DNA of 64,000 nucleotides, taken from positions 367,001 to 431,000 of the forward strand of contig CAUYUJ010014194.1 of assembly GCA_963575745.1 (NCBI GenBank). Direction: 5' to 3'. The notes below the pieces were generated by a model that saw only the letters and a program-made list of their open reading frames with translations, did not search any database and was not told the DNA's origin. The stretch comes from Prorocentrum cordatum. Its lineage: Eukaryota; Sar; Dinophyceae; Prorocentrales; Prorocentraceae. Positions 10,809 to 20,261 of this stretch are shown here, in pieces (the first letter of the stretch is position 1; the number at the start of each line of letters is the position of its first letter). The position numbers and the translations under genes are program-made.

Positions 10809-10950
10809 TCCCGGGCTCCGCCCGCTCCGGCCGCCTGAGGCCCCGCTTTCCTGTGCCTTGTCTCCCTAGTTAAAGCTGTGCGTAGCCCAGCTAGCGTTTA
10901 GCGGAAGAGGTTCGCTCTCGCCCCGCCGACCAAAAAGTGTGTGCGTGTGT
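10809..10950 (+). mobile_element. short GT-tailed retro-fragment, copy 1
   Basis: About 120 bp closely resembles 51716-51845: both contain GCCGCCTGAGGCCCCGC, a CCTTGTCTCC phrase and GAGGTTCGCTCTCG, and both end in an A-run and GTGTG. Here the tail is A5 (10932-10936) then GTGTGTGCGTGTGT. The fragment has GT repeat on both sides and is followed directly by the SL of LINE-1 at 10951. It is either a 5'-truncated copy of a longer element or a SINE. No coding capacity. Confidence 0.65.
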
Positions 10951-10972
10951 TCCGTAGCCATTTTGGCTCAAG
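10951..10972 (+). other. perfect 22-nt dinoflagellate spliced leader in LINE-1
   Basis: All 22 positions match the conserved leader, with T as the variable first base. The next bases are TTCG, not a GT splice donor, so this is not an SL RNA gene but the 5' end of a trans-spliced RNA copied into DNA. The leader is complete and not the trimmed relict (starting after the internal AG) expected after a further round of trans-splicing. Confidence 0.95.
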
Positions 10973-11149
10973 TTCGAAACGCTTCCCTGGCGCTTCGAGC
11001 TTGGTCGCTGCCGAAGGGACGGCTCAGGGCGACCTTCTTGCGAGGACAGGCCTCGCGGCACGCGAGCTTCAGCGCCCGTGCCTTCCATCCGCAGTTTGCG
11101 GAGATCCCTCCCAGTCCACCGTGCTCTTCACCTCGCCCAGACTGCTGCC

Positions 11150-12315
11150 ATGGGGAAGCGGCGATCTGAGCGGCGTGGCTCTGCACGATCTTCATCGCCT
11201 TCATCTGCTCCAAGAAGGAGCGCCAGCAGGACACCCGACGCCCGCCGCTCCGACGGCGAAGATCAGTCTCGGATCACCTCCCAGCTCGACTCGATCGCCT
11301 ACAGCATTGCTAGCATGAACCAGGTGGTCTCGCAGAACGCAACAGAGCTGGCCGAACTTCGAGGTGCCGTGCAGGGAAGTTTCAAACGATGCGGGGAGCT
11401 CGCTGATCAGATGAAGCTACTCGCTCGTGACGTACAGTCCAAGCACCAGATGCTCGACACTGAGTTGAAGAACGTCATCTCTGTACAGGACGTGAAGTTG
11501 AATGCCCTCCGCACCGAGCTCTTAGCTGGGAACACAGGTGACGCCGCCATGACCTGCCCCTCGCTTAGTGAGAAGTGCGAAAGCATAGAGCGACAACTGG
11601 TCGACCTGGCCGATCGTCAGCGCATCTCAGAGACTCGACTGTGCGAGTCGCTCTCCACCCCGACCCCGACCTCCCCCCCCCCCTGTCCTCCAGCGCCTCG
11701 AGTGCCAGGGGCAGCTCGCGCCCGAGCCCGCCCGACCAGCCGCAGCAGGATACATGCAAATTGGTCCTGCTTGGCTTTCCTAGGCCCCTCCTTGCCAAAG
11801 ATCTTCGTGAGATTGGCAACGCGTGCATCAGGCAATTCTCCCCAGAAGCACTGCAGGCAAGGATTCTTGCCCGCGGCTTTGATCTTTCGAAGAAGGTGAC
11901 ACTCCTCTTTGAGACGGCGCTAGGCGCCAGCACTTTCCTGGACAATTTCATCAGAGCAGGGGGCGCATGGAGTGTGCCTGACCCTGCCGAAGGCGCCTCG
12001 CCCCTTTCACTCCGCCCCCGTCGTGATCTCAACCCCATCTCGCGGCAGCTGTTCCTCTCCCTCGGGAGGATCCGAGCTGCACTCACTGCCCTCCTTGCAC
12101 CGAAAGGAGTGGATGTAGGCAGCACAGGACCCGGCGGCTCAGTTTTCTTCTCACGGCGGGCCCACGAACCCGCACAGGCAGTCAAAGTGATAGTTTCAGG
12201 AGGGTCGAATATTGAGATCCGCTGCGCCAGAGATGTTCCCCTTGAACTTGGAATCGTCGAACACATCGAGCGCGTCGAGGCTGCAGGGGCGGTGGCGCTC
12301 CGTAGGCCCTTTTAA
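11150..12315 (+). CDS. LINE-1 ORF1, coiled-coil nucleic-acid-binding protein (frameshifted)
   Basis: Starts at the ATG at 11150, 178 nt after the SL (MGKRRSERRG). The N terminus is Arg/Ser-rich and basic, then about 110 residues of heptad-like coiled coil (SQLDSIAYSIASMNQ, AELRGAV, DVKLNALRTELL, IERQLVDLADRQRI). The first frame degenerates after a run of 11 C at 11673-11683. The next frame carries on the protein with CKLVLLGFPRPLLAKDLREIG, LFETALGASTFLDNF and PISRQLFLSLGRIRAAL up to the stop ending at 12315, resembling the RNA-binding C-terminal part of LINE ORF1 proteins. ORF1 proteins coat the element RNA. The shift could be a mutation, an assembly error or programmed frameshifting. ORF2 begins about 85 nt later. 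Confidence 0.7.
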
Positions 12316-12398
12316 GACGGAGGCAGACAGTTTTCCAACTCAGGCCCCCCCCCTCTTGCGCCTCCTCCCTCTTCCTCCCCCCCTCCCCCCTTTCCCTC

Positions 12399-15300
12399 TG
12401 TACATGGAACACTGGCGCCCTTTTCGCCACTGTGAAAACGAACTCCTGGCGTGCTCGGGACCGTTGCCACCGTTACCTATCGCTCTGCAACACCAATGAC
12501 ATCATTACCGTACAAGAAACACATGGACATATCGGTGATATTGCTGAGTTGGAACACAGCCTGCCTGGCTTCCGATTCGGATATTCTTTCTTTGAAGACT
12601 CCTCTCGGGAAGGAGGGGTTGTCACCGCTCTCAGTCTTGCTCTCGTTCATCTCTTCTCTTCCGTTTCTCATTCTACTTTGGTCACAGGGAGGATGATCAA
12701 ATCGACGTTGATTGGGGATTATGGGAATCTGATCGTATACAATCTTCATCGCCCGAATACTTCTGATGCGTTCCCTCTTTTTGCTGGAGTGCTCGGCGTG
12801 CTGCAACGCGACGTTCTGTTACACCTGGGGGAGGACGCCGTCGTAGGCGCACGCATCCTGCTCATGGGGGGCTGGAATTTTGTCTTAGAGGAGGAGGGGG
12901 GGCTCAACGGGGACGGGAGTGGTATCTCTGCCGGCGACGCTGGGCGCTCACGACACTTTCGCCGTCTTCTTCTTCATCTCACTGAACTGTTTCAGCCCGC
13001 CGACACCCGCAGAGGGAAGAAAGGGTCCGCCGTCGCTTCGACCTCGCGGTTAGATCGGATCTACACCTCCCTTCCCGCTGCCCTTATCCGTGATCTCACC
13101 ATCTCCACCGCTGTCGTTGGGAAGCTGAAAGCGGTGATGAGCAGCGACCACCTGCCCGTTCGTTCTACTATCACAAGGTACTCTCCCGACCCCAGGGGCC
13201 CCTGCATCCCCGCACGGCTTGCCGAGACCCCTGAGTTCGGACAGGCCCTTGAGGAGGTGATTGCTACCATCCCCGCCGCCTGGGGCGAGTGGGCCCGTCT
13301 GGAGTTTGCCAAGTCTATGATGTTTGAAGCTGGCCGATCGGCCCGTCTTGCTCTGCGGCGTCGGCTTGCCCGCACGAGACAGGAGAAGCACTATTGGGCT
13401 CTCTCAGCGATGCGTGCCGTGATACGTGGTGACCAAGAGGGGACTCGACTCGCTCTCGAATGTTATCCTCGGCTTCGGACCCACTTCGATGAGCTCGATC
13501 GGTGCATTCACTTCGAGGGGTTATCGCAGCATATCTTCTGCATATACAGGCAAATTCTGGAGGAGGAGGAAGGCGATATTAGGAGGAGCTCAGCGGATGC
13601 ATCGGTGAAAAGGTCGGCGATGGCTCGGTTACGTCGGCGGCGGCTCCTCTGGCAAAAGTTTCGGAAGCGGACGGTCCTGGGGAATATCATCTCGGTGGGC
13701 GGAGTCCACGCATCGTCCGACTCGGAGGCCGCCGTTACTCTCGGGGCCTTCTGGGAGCAGCAGTTTGCCGCCCCCACCGTCGATCGCTCCCAGTGGAATT
13801 CGATTGCCACCCATATTCGCACCGTTCAGGCCCCGCTTTCGGTCGACTGGTGCCTTCCCTATGCTGTATGGTTTGAGATGGTTCGGACTCGTGGGCACAG
13901 CACCCCTGGTCCTGATGGACTACCGTATGCCGTGTGGAAGCAACCGTGTGCGGCTCGTATTTTATACTCGTGCTACCTCACCCTCTTCGATGACCGCATC
14001 TCCTCTCTCCCGACTGACATGCTCTGCAGCTTGCTTGTATTTCTTCCTAAAGGTGCCCTACAGGATGACTGCCCAGGCCACCCGCTGCACCGACAGGCGG
14101 CTGCCACCATACCCATCTGCCTGGGCAACACGGATGTTAAGATCCTAGCCGCCGCCTGCGTCATGCCCATTGCCGCGAACTCTGCTAGCCTGATAGGGGA
14201 GGAACAGAAGTGCGTCAGCGGGAGGGACATGGTTGAGAACGTGGTGAGGGCGGAGGCTTGGGGGGTGGAGAAATACATGACGGCAACTTCAGACGCGGCT
14301 TTACTGTTGACTGACTTCGCGTCAGCGTTTCCTAGCCTGGCGCAGGAGTGGCTTTTCTTCGTGCTTGAGGCCATGGGCAGTCCTTCCCCACTCGTCCACT
14401 TCTTCCGAATGATGTACTCCGATAACACCGCCATCCTCTCACTTCGTGGTCGTCGTCATGGGCTTATTCGTATCGCGTCTGGGGTCAAACAAGGTTCCCC
14501 CGCCTCCATGTTCCTCGTCGTTCTCGCCGTGAACCCTCTGTTGGCATGGATTAGGGCGCCCTCGGCTCAGCGCTGGGGCTGTCTCTTGCATATGCCGATG
14601 ACTTCGGTTTTGGAGTTGAGCGAATCTCCTCATCACTCAAAGCGCTTCTTGACAGCTTGGAAGCACTGGCGGCGGTTGCCAACCTTCGGCTGAACTTTCG
14701 GAAGTGCCAGGTGGTCGTCTGCGGGACTATGGACACATCACCCATCCGCTCCCTCCTCCGCTCCTTTGGCGCGCCCTACAACCTCATTCAAGTCCCCCTC
14801 TCCGCCACCTACCCTGGCTTCCCGATCGGCCCCGAGGGCGCCGCGCAGGCATGGCCCCCCATCCTCCCCAGCTTTGTTGCGAGGATTCACCAGACACGTG
14901 CATTGGGATTGGGAATTGCTCAGTCCGCGGCTGCCTTTGATGTCATGTGTGTTAGCAAGCTCCTGTTCAGGCTTCAGCTCTACCCGCCCTCCCAGGAGCT
15001 GGTGTCCGCCTACCGCAACGGAGTGCCCCTCCTCACCTCGGGGCCCAGGAACGCCATCTCTCACGACGTCGCCACGAAACTTACCCGCATCGGATTCGCC
15101 ACTGAATTCCTGGAGCTCGACGCGGTCGCGAAAGCCACTGCCCTTCGGTATCTCTTGAGGTCTGGGTGGATCTTTGGGCTTCTGGATTCGCTGGAGGCCT
15201 CTCGTTCAGACGTCGAACACATTCCGTATAGGTGGCTTCGTGGGTGGCATGCTGAAGGCCTCTTGGGATATTTGAGGTCGGTCAAAATGTGGTATTGCGG

Positions 15301-15845
15301 GCTCTCCCTTGACATCCCTTCCTCTTCGAGCAAGTTACAACATCGGCTCTATCGGGCGTTTCGAGAGCTTGAGACCAGCGAGAGCATCGAGTCCATCCTC
15401 CTTCGGCGTGCCCACCACGATGGGGAGACATATTCGAGTCTATCAAGGTGAGCGCTCATTCCATTGGTTTCCCTCTTGCCCCCTCCTCGCATTTGACGAT
15501 GTTGCTGGTCTCCTCCGTCGCGCTTCCTGCATGGAAGCCTTTCTCGCGGCCCTGAACGCCCGTCGAGTTGGGCGCTCTGCCGCTGCTGAACAGGCGTTTG
15601 AAGCCCGTCTGCGTGTGCTGGCCCGCCGCCACCCAGCGCTCGCAGACGTTTGGTGCGATGCAAGTGTTTGGGTCACTCGCCGTCTGGCGAGGGAGGGGGC
15701 CCCGAGAAGGCGTGCGCTGCCGCCGCGGGTGCACGGCACCCCGCGCGGCAGGTGGGAGCTCCCCTCGGATGGTCAACCCCCCCCTTGCCGCGGCGGAGTG
15801 CGGACTGCTCGACCAAGGAGTGTCGACCGCCTTGCGCAGGGATGA
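12399..15845 (+). pseudogene. LINE-1 ORF2, endonuclease-reverse transcriptase (frameshifted)
   Basis: The endonuclease begins CTWNTGALF at 12399 (no ATG; a GTG at 12432 opens the longest ORF). Its motifs are QETHG (12513), GGWNF where GDFN is expected, SRLDRIY, and SSDH (13140-13151). The reverse transcriptase has GPDGLPYAVWK, LPKG, motif A LLTDFASAFPSL (Asp codon 14313-14315), motif B SGVKQGSPAS (about 14479) and motif C YADDFGFG (14591-14602). Motif C is in a different frame from motif B, so a frameshift lies at about 14548-14580. The second frame runs to 15451 (RLNFRKCQVV, a thumb-like region), and another shift near 15430-15450 leads to a third segment (ERSFHWFPSCPLLAFDDV) ending at 15845. 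No clear terminal zinc knuckle is seen. Catalytic Asp residues of the polymerase are kept, but the EN change and frameshifts make this copy dead. Confidence 0.85.
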
Positions 15846-15963
15846 AAAATCGGATGGGCGCCCGCCTCCAGCAACTGAAGAGGCGTTGCGCTCGGCTGGC
15901 ACCCTTCTTTGGGTAGCTCAGTGCTCCGGTAACTTCGTGCCCGACTTTCAGCGCTGCGCCCCT

Positions 15964-16206
15964 GGCAGCCAGTTGCCGGTTCGTCCGAGGCTGGTCTGCC
16001 GGGGGCCGCGGGCGCGCCGGCCTGGCTTCTCTGTAGTTCCGCAGTGCCCCTGCTGGGGGCCGTGCGCGCAGGCCCGGCTTCTCTCCTGCGCAGTGCCCCA
16101 TTTGGCAGCCAGTTGCCGGTTCGCCCGAGGCTGGTCCGCCGGGGGGCGCGCGCGCGGCTACCCTGGAAATCTTGGATGCGCGCCCGCCTCAAGCAACTGG
16201 AAGGAT
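15964..16206 (+). repeat. internal duplication in the LINE-1 3' region
   Basis: The phrase GGCAGCCAGTTGCCGGTTCG plus about 30 bp occurs at 15964 and again at 16104 (offset 140). GCGCCCGCCTCCAGCAACTG near 15857 is echoed just before the tail at about 16180. This suggests a tandem duplication in the 3' untranslated region. Confidence 0.7.
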
Positions 16207-16242
16207 AAAAAAAAGTGTGCGCGTGTGTGCATGTGTGTGTGA

Positions 16243-16468
16243 CAGTTCCCTTGCCGGCCGGCCCGCTCTGCCGCTTGCATGCGCGCCACCCCTTTGCGGG
16301 CTGTGCGCCTCTTCACGCCGGGGCTCTAAGCCGTCCTTTTGCACGGCAGAGGGCTTGGGCCTCCAGCCCGCCTCTCATCCACATTGCTGAGCGTAGCCGG
16401 CTCGATCGTCCCCGATGTGCAGTGACGTTCCTTCGCGGGCTGAGGAACAAGTGTGTGTGTGTGTGTGT
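16243..16468 (+). mobile_element. possible GT-tailed retro-fragment after LINE-1
   Basis: About 200 bp of GC-rich non-coding sequence ends AACAA then an 18-bp GT run (16451-16468). It lies directly after the GT tail of LINE-1. The structure matches the short insertions at 10.67-10.95 kb, but the body sequence is not obviously the same. This is inferred from the tail and position only. Confidence 0.35.
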
Positions 16469-16553
16469 TTCTGCGTTTTAGAGTTTGCTTTTCGTTTCCA
16501 GCCGTTATGTGGTGATGGGTCTTCGTGTTGAAGAGACAGCGCCTTGCGTCACT

Positions 16554-16635
16554 CCTGCTCCTCCTCCTCCTCCTTCTCCTCCTTCTCCTCCTCCTCCTCC
16601 TCCTCCTCCTCCTCCTCCTCCCCCTCCCCCTCCCA
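16554..16635. repeat. CTC trinucleotide tract
   Basis: CTCCTC repeats with a few CTT and CCC interruptions; Pro-, Ser-, Leu- or Arg-rich ORFs through it are artefacts. Confidence 0.95.
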
Positions 16636-16676
16636 TCGTTGCCTCTGCCCTTCGCATGTTTCATCATTACGATATT

Positions 16677-16745
16677 CTTGCGCACCCCTTCTGCCTCATC
16701 GGGAGTTCATACGAAGCTTCCGATGAGGCAGAAGGGGTACGCAAG
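16677..16745. repeat. 26-bp hairpin (25 of 26 paired)
   Basis: 16684-16702 and 16720-16738 are perfect 19-bp inverted repeats (ACCCCTTCTGCCTCATCGG and its complement). After one mismatched pair (C16683/A16739) six more pairs extend the stem to 16677-16702 / 16720-16745. The loop is 17 nt (16703-16719). It lies just before a minisatellite block. Confidence 0.9.
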
Positions 16746-16784
16746 CCCGTATGCGTTCGCCCCACCCATTCGGGCACACCCATC

Positions 16785-17145
16785 ACACGCGTCGTGGCCT
16801 CATAGGGAGCTCCACCGAAGGTTCCAGTGGCACAGGCCGCATGTGTCCGCCCCCCACACATTTCGGCACATTTTCCACACGTTTCGTGGCCCCACAAAGA
16901 AGGCTCTACCGAAGGTCCCAATGGCGCAGCCCGCATGCGTCCGGGCCACCCATGTTGGCACACGGCACACCCCTCACACGTTTCGTGGCACCAAATGGGA
17001 GCCCTACTCAAGGCCCCAGTGGCAGCGCCCGCATGGCGCCCCCGCCCCTTTTCGGCACACCCGTCACGCGATTCGTGGCCCCGTAAGGAGCTCCATCGAA
17101 GGCGATATCCACAGCGACGGTACTCACAACTGCACATTTGTTTGT
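16785..17145 (+). repeat. minisatellite block related to the 77/99-bp family, copy 1
   Basis: TTCGTGGCCCC-type phrases recur at about 16788, 16878, 16976 and 17066 (90-98 bp apart), each followed by AGGGAGCTCCACCGAAGG-like text. The block ends in a segment (GCGACGGTACTCACAACTGC) that is echoed at 42050-42072 after the third block, so it belongs to the same dispersed family. Confidence 0.7.
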
Positions 17146-17827
17146 CATTCGCAAGGTTTTTTTTTGTGCGAGGGAGGCAGGCAGAGAGAGAGAGAGAGAG
17201 AGCGAGAGAACGAGACAACTCTTTGTTTATGTGTTTCTTGCGTGTCTCCGCTTGCTGTTTTTTCGTTGTCCTGGCCTCCTACGTATTCCCCCATCTTCTC
17301 CCCGTCCTCATGCTCTTCCTCCTTTTCCGTTTCCTCCTCTTCCCAACGTGACGAGCATGAAAACGCGGGGGACGTAACACAAGTTCAGAACACGTGATCA
17401 ATCGCAGCAAAGGCAGAAACTGCGTAAACGCATACATCATGCACATGACAGGCTCACCACGCGGCAACACGCGGCAACCGGGTGATAATACCGCAGTTTA
17501 GGGTGCATTTTCGCTTTGCACTTTCGGAGCGGAAGAAAAACACGAGGCAAGTAATGACGAAAGGAATGGCATGTCGTTTTACAGTGCAGCCCATAGCGAG
17601 CAACCGCCTCAACCTGGCATCCTTGGTGTGTGCCGCGTAGAACGACGTGGGCGGCAGCATGCCTTAGAATACAGCGTCCACCTTCGACTACCGCTGGTTC
17701 TTGGTTCACTTCCGCTCACACGTCTTGATTTAGGCAATATGATGCGCGCCTGTGCGCTATCGTCCCTTTATTCGACGCGGTTGCTCCCGCGTCTTGTTAC
17801 GGGCATGCTTGGTTCCCGCACGCTGAC
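17146..17827. other. intergenic; short GA repeat
   Basis: A T8-9 run and a GA run (about 17179-17202) are followed by CT-rich and then unremarkable sequence. No gene recognised. Confidence 0.5.
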
Positions 17828-18589
17828 ATGATGGAAGTGAAACGCATCACCACCATCGCACCATCAGCACCAGCGGCACCAGACGCTTGCGATGATGGAT
17901 GGGGAGGTCCAGGCGCAAGGCGGAGGCGGAGGCGGAGGCGGAGGCGGAGGCTGAGGCGGAGGAGGAGGCGGAGGAGCAGGAAACGGAGGGGGTGCAGGCG
18001 TAGTCAGCTCCCGGCAGGATCCGTGGCGGTCGCCGCCTGCGCTTGGCCGGTCGCCGCGGCGCTGGCACGGGAGGCCGAGGCCGAGCCCGAGCCGGTCCAG
18101 GAGTCAGCACCGTGCAAAACATCCCAAGCCCCGACTGGGGCAGGGTGGCGTGCGTGGCGTGCATGTCCCAGCCTTGCCCCCTTCGGGTGGGGAGTGGGCG
18201 CCGCGAGGCCCGAAGAGAGACGGTGCCCATCCCCACCTGGGAGGGGCAGGGCGGCCAACGCCAAGGTTTCGCCGGTGGGGCGGGGGGCATCTGTCCACTC
18301 AGAGGAGGAAGATGGAGCCGCCGCGCAGGGCGACGGGGCCCCGGCGCCGTCGCGGGAGGTGGGTGGCGAGATGGGCAAGTTGTTGGCCTCGGGGGGCGTT
18401 GCGCTGCTGCTCGAGGCGCTCAGGACGTACGCCCCGCGTCGGCCATCCGGTCAAGACGTGTAGTGGTTCGCCGCTCTCTCACGGTACCCCCTCCCCGCTC
18501 CTGATCCTATTCCTCCTTGCTCGTGCTCCTCAGGCTGCCTTTTTCTGCTCTCTGTTTTCCTTCCGCTCCCGCTGCTGCTACTGCCTCCC
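17828..18589. other. GC-rich stretch with GGCGGA hexanucleotide repeat
   Basis: A 211-codon + ORF (17828-18463) begins here, but its centre is a GGCGGA repeat (about 17918-17965, Arg-rich) and competing frames are equally open on both strands. No domain seen, so I do not call a gene. Confidence 0.4.
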
Positions 18590-18685
18590 CTCCTCCTCCT
18601 CCGCCTCGTCCTTCCTCCTCCTCCTCCTCCTCCTCGTCCTCCTCGTCCTCCTCCTCCTCCTCCTCCTCCTCGTCCTCCTCCTCTC
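18590..18685. repeat. TCC pyrimidine tract abutting the LINE-2 leader
   Basis: TCCTCC repeats with TCG interruptions end in CTCTC directly before the spliced leader at 18686. The same arrangement, shorter, precedes LINE-3 at about 35625-35656. Confidence 0.9.
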
Positions 18686-18707
18686 TCCGTAGCCATTTTG
18701 GCTCAAG
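18686..18707 (+). other. perfect 22-nt dinoflagellate spliced leader in LINE-2
   Basis: Identical to the SL at 10951-10972. The next bases are TTCG, as in LINE-1, so there is no splice donor. Preceded by CTCTC of a pyrimidine tract. Confidence 0.95.
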
Positions 18708-18910
18708 TTCGAAACGCTTCCCTGGCGCTTTGAGCTTGATCGCTGCCGAAGGGACGGCTCAGAGCGCCCCTCTTGCGAGGACAGGCCTCGCGGCACAGGA
18801 GCTTCAGTGCCCGTGCTTTGTGGTTCACCATCTGGCCCTCTGGGCCCTTCACGTTTCCACGCACTTCTTCCGCGGTACTTCTCCTTCATATCTTCGTTTA
18901 GCATTTGCTC

Positions 18911-20217
18911 ATGCCAAGCGATGGGGCCTCCGCCTCTCGCATCGAACGTGGAGGGTCGCAGCACCATCGCCGACGCCAACACGACCGACGGGATGAACGC
19001 CGCCGTGATCGACGACGGGATCGCTCGTCTTCGCGTTCCAGTGGAGCTCGCAAAGGGATGCTTCTGCCCCACCTCCACGCCGCCACCATCAAGGCACTGC
19101 TGGCTCTACTGGTGGCCACCGTGGCCCTGGCGCTGCTCATCCACTGGCTGGCATTCCCCATGACGAACGGGCACGACTCGCTGCAGCCGCTGATCTCGCA
19201 CCGACGTTCCCTGACCATGAACGACCCCCACCACGAGCTGAGGCCCCACACAGCTGCCCCGATCCTTTTCAAGGTGATGGTGATCCTTGGCGTGAGCAGC
19301 GTCCTCAGCCGGCTCCGCACACCACGGTCGAGAGCATCGAGGCCGCGGTCACGGCGGCCTTCCAGCAGCAGTTCGGGGGGATGCGCACCGAGGTCAACAC
19401 TATCATGGGTACGGCGCGCTCCAACATGCGGGACACGGTGCTGGAGCTCATGCGCCCCCAGGCAGCTCGGTTGGACGGTCATGACCACGACATCAGGCGG
19501 CTCCAGGACAAGACCGACATCATGACCAAGGACCAGAAGGTGTTCCGCGACGACCTGGACGCCGTGCAGCGGAGCCTTGCCCATGCCCAAACTGCTCAAA
19601 ACACTGCCATCGACCTGGCCAGGCTCGCCACCTACGACCGCCCCGCCGACCCGAGCGTCTTCCGCATCAGCTGCTCTCAGCCCACCGCCTTCAGCGTGAT
19701 CGAGCTGGCCATCGCCGATTGGGTCAAGGACGCGGGCCTGGAGTCCAGTCAATGTGCTCTTCATGGCGATTATCCTGGCAAGCTCTTTCATCTTCATCTC
19801 CCAGGTGGCCCTGCTGGCGTCGCCCGAGCCGTTCTTCTCGCGCAACATTTTCAACTTCCAGGTGGCAGCTGGCGACGCTTCACGGCCAAGAGCGTCGCGG
19901 GAGCACAGGAGGCCTTGTGCGTCAACTCTGACAAGAGCTCGAAGCAGGTGCGGCGCGAAGTTCCTGGGAAACGTCTGCTCGGCATCTTGCAGCGCACCGA
20001 CCAGGACAAGGACTGGGAGCTCTTCAGGTCCAGGGGCATCATCAGCACCAACGCGACGCCCATCGTGGAGATTTCGCCTCAGGGAGTGGACGAGCCGACT
20101 CGATTGGCATGGTCACCACAGGTGGTGGCAGAGCACAACATTGACTTCCAGGGCGTCAGCGCGCAGTTCAAGCAACAGCTCCAGAGCGTGGACACTCCAG
20201 CGTGGATTTTATCCTAA
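18911..20217 (+). CDS. LINE-2 ORF1 (frameshifted)
   Basis: The probable start, ATG at 18911, gives a strongly basic N terminus (about residues 10-45 rich in RR, DR and SR pairs), then a hydrophobic Leu/Val-rich stretch (LLALLVATVALALLIHWL, about 19095-19148). By 19321 the coding signal is in another frame, which runs uninterrupted to the stop at 20217: a helical region (TTVESIEAAVTAAFQQQF, RLDGHDHDIRRLQDK) and then a domain with PGKLFHLHLPGGPAGVARAV, QLPGGSWRRFTAKS, SDKSSKQVRREVPGKRLL, DKDWELFRSRGI and VVAEHNIDFQGV. This last part shares the S/DxSRKQ-type and GxxW features of the ORF1 C terminus in LINE-3. A role as RNA-binding chaperone is inferred from position and charge. Confidence 0.6.
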
Positions 20218-20261
20218 CAAAGAGTTCCAGCCCTGGGAGATCAACGGTGGAGATCGGCGCG

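Larger units (their letters stand above)
10951..16242 (+). mobile_element. LINE-1: SL-led non-LTR retrotransposon with GT tail
   Basis: The element starts with a perfect spliced leader, followed by a leader of about 180 nt, ORF1 (coiled coil), ORF2 (endonuclease and reverse transcriptase), a 3' region with an internal 140-bp-offset duplication, and a tail of A8 (16207-16214) and GT repeats (16215-16242). It sits between GT repeats: GTGTGTGCGTGTGT precedes it. ORF order and motifs are those of APE-type LINEs. A defined SL at one end and a tail at the other mean it is full length. It is damaged: ORF1 changes frame at a C11 run and ORF2 changes frame at least twice. I do not recognise the clade. 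Confidence 0.88.

Noticed and set aside
10951-10972. Spliced-leader RNA gene
   Set aside because: An SL RNA gene would continue with a GT donor after the leader; here and at 18686 and 35657 the next bases are TT, TT and AT, and LINE sequence follows.
17828-18463. 211-codon + ORF
   Set aside because: Centred on a GGCGGA repeat, with other frames equally open; no domain or start context.
19719-19931. Hydrophobic segment MAIILASSFIFISQVALLAS in LINE-2
   Set aside because: It is a shadow frame of the well-supported ORF1 C-terminal domain read in the neighbouring frame.
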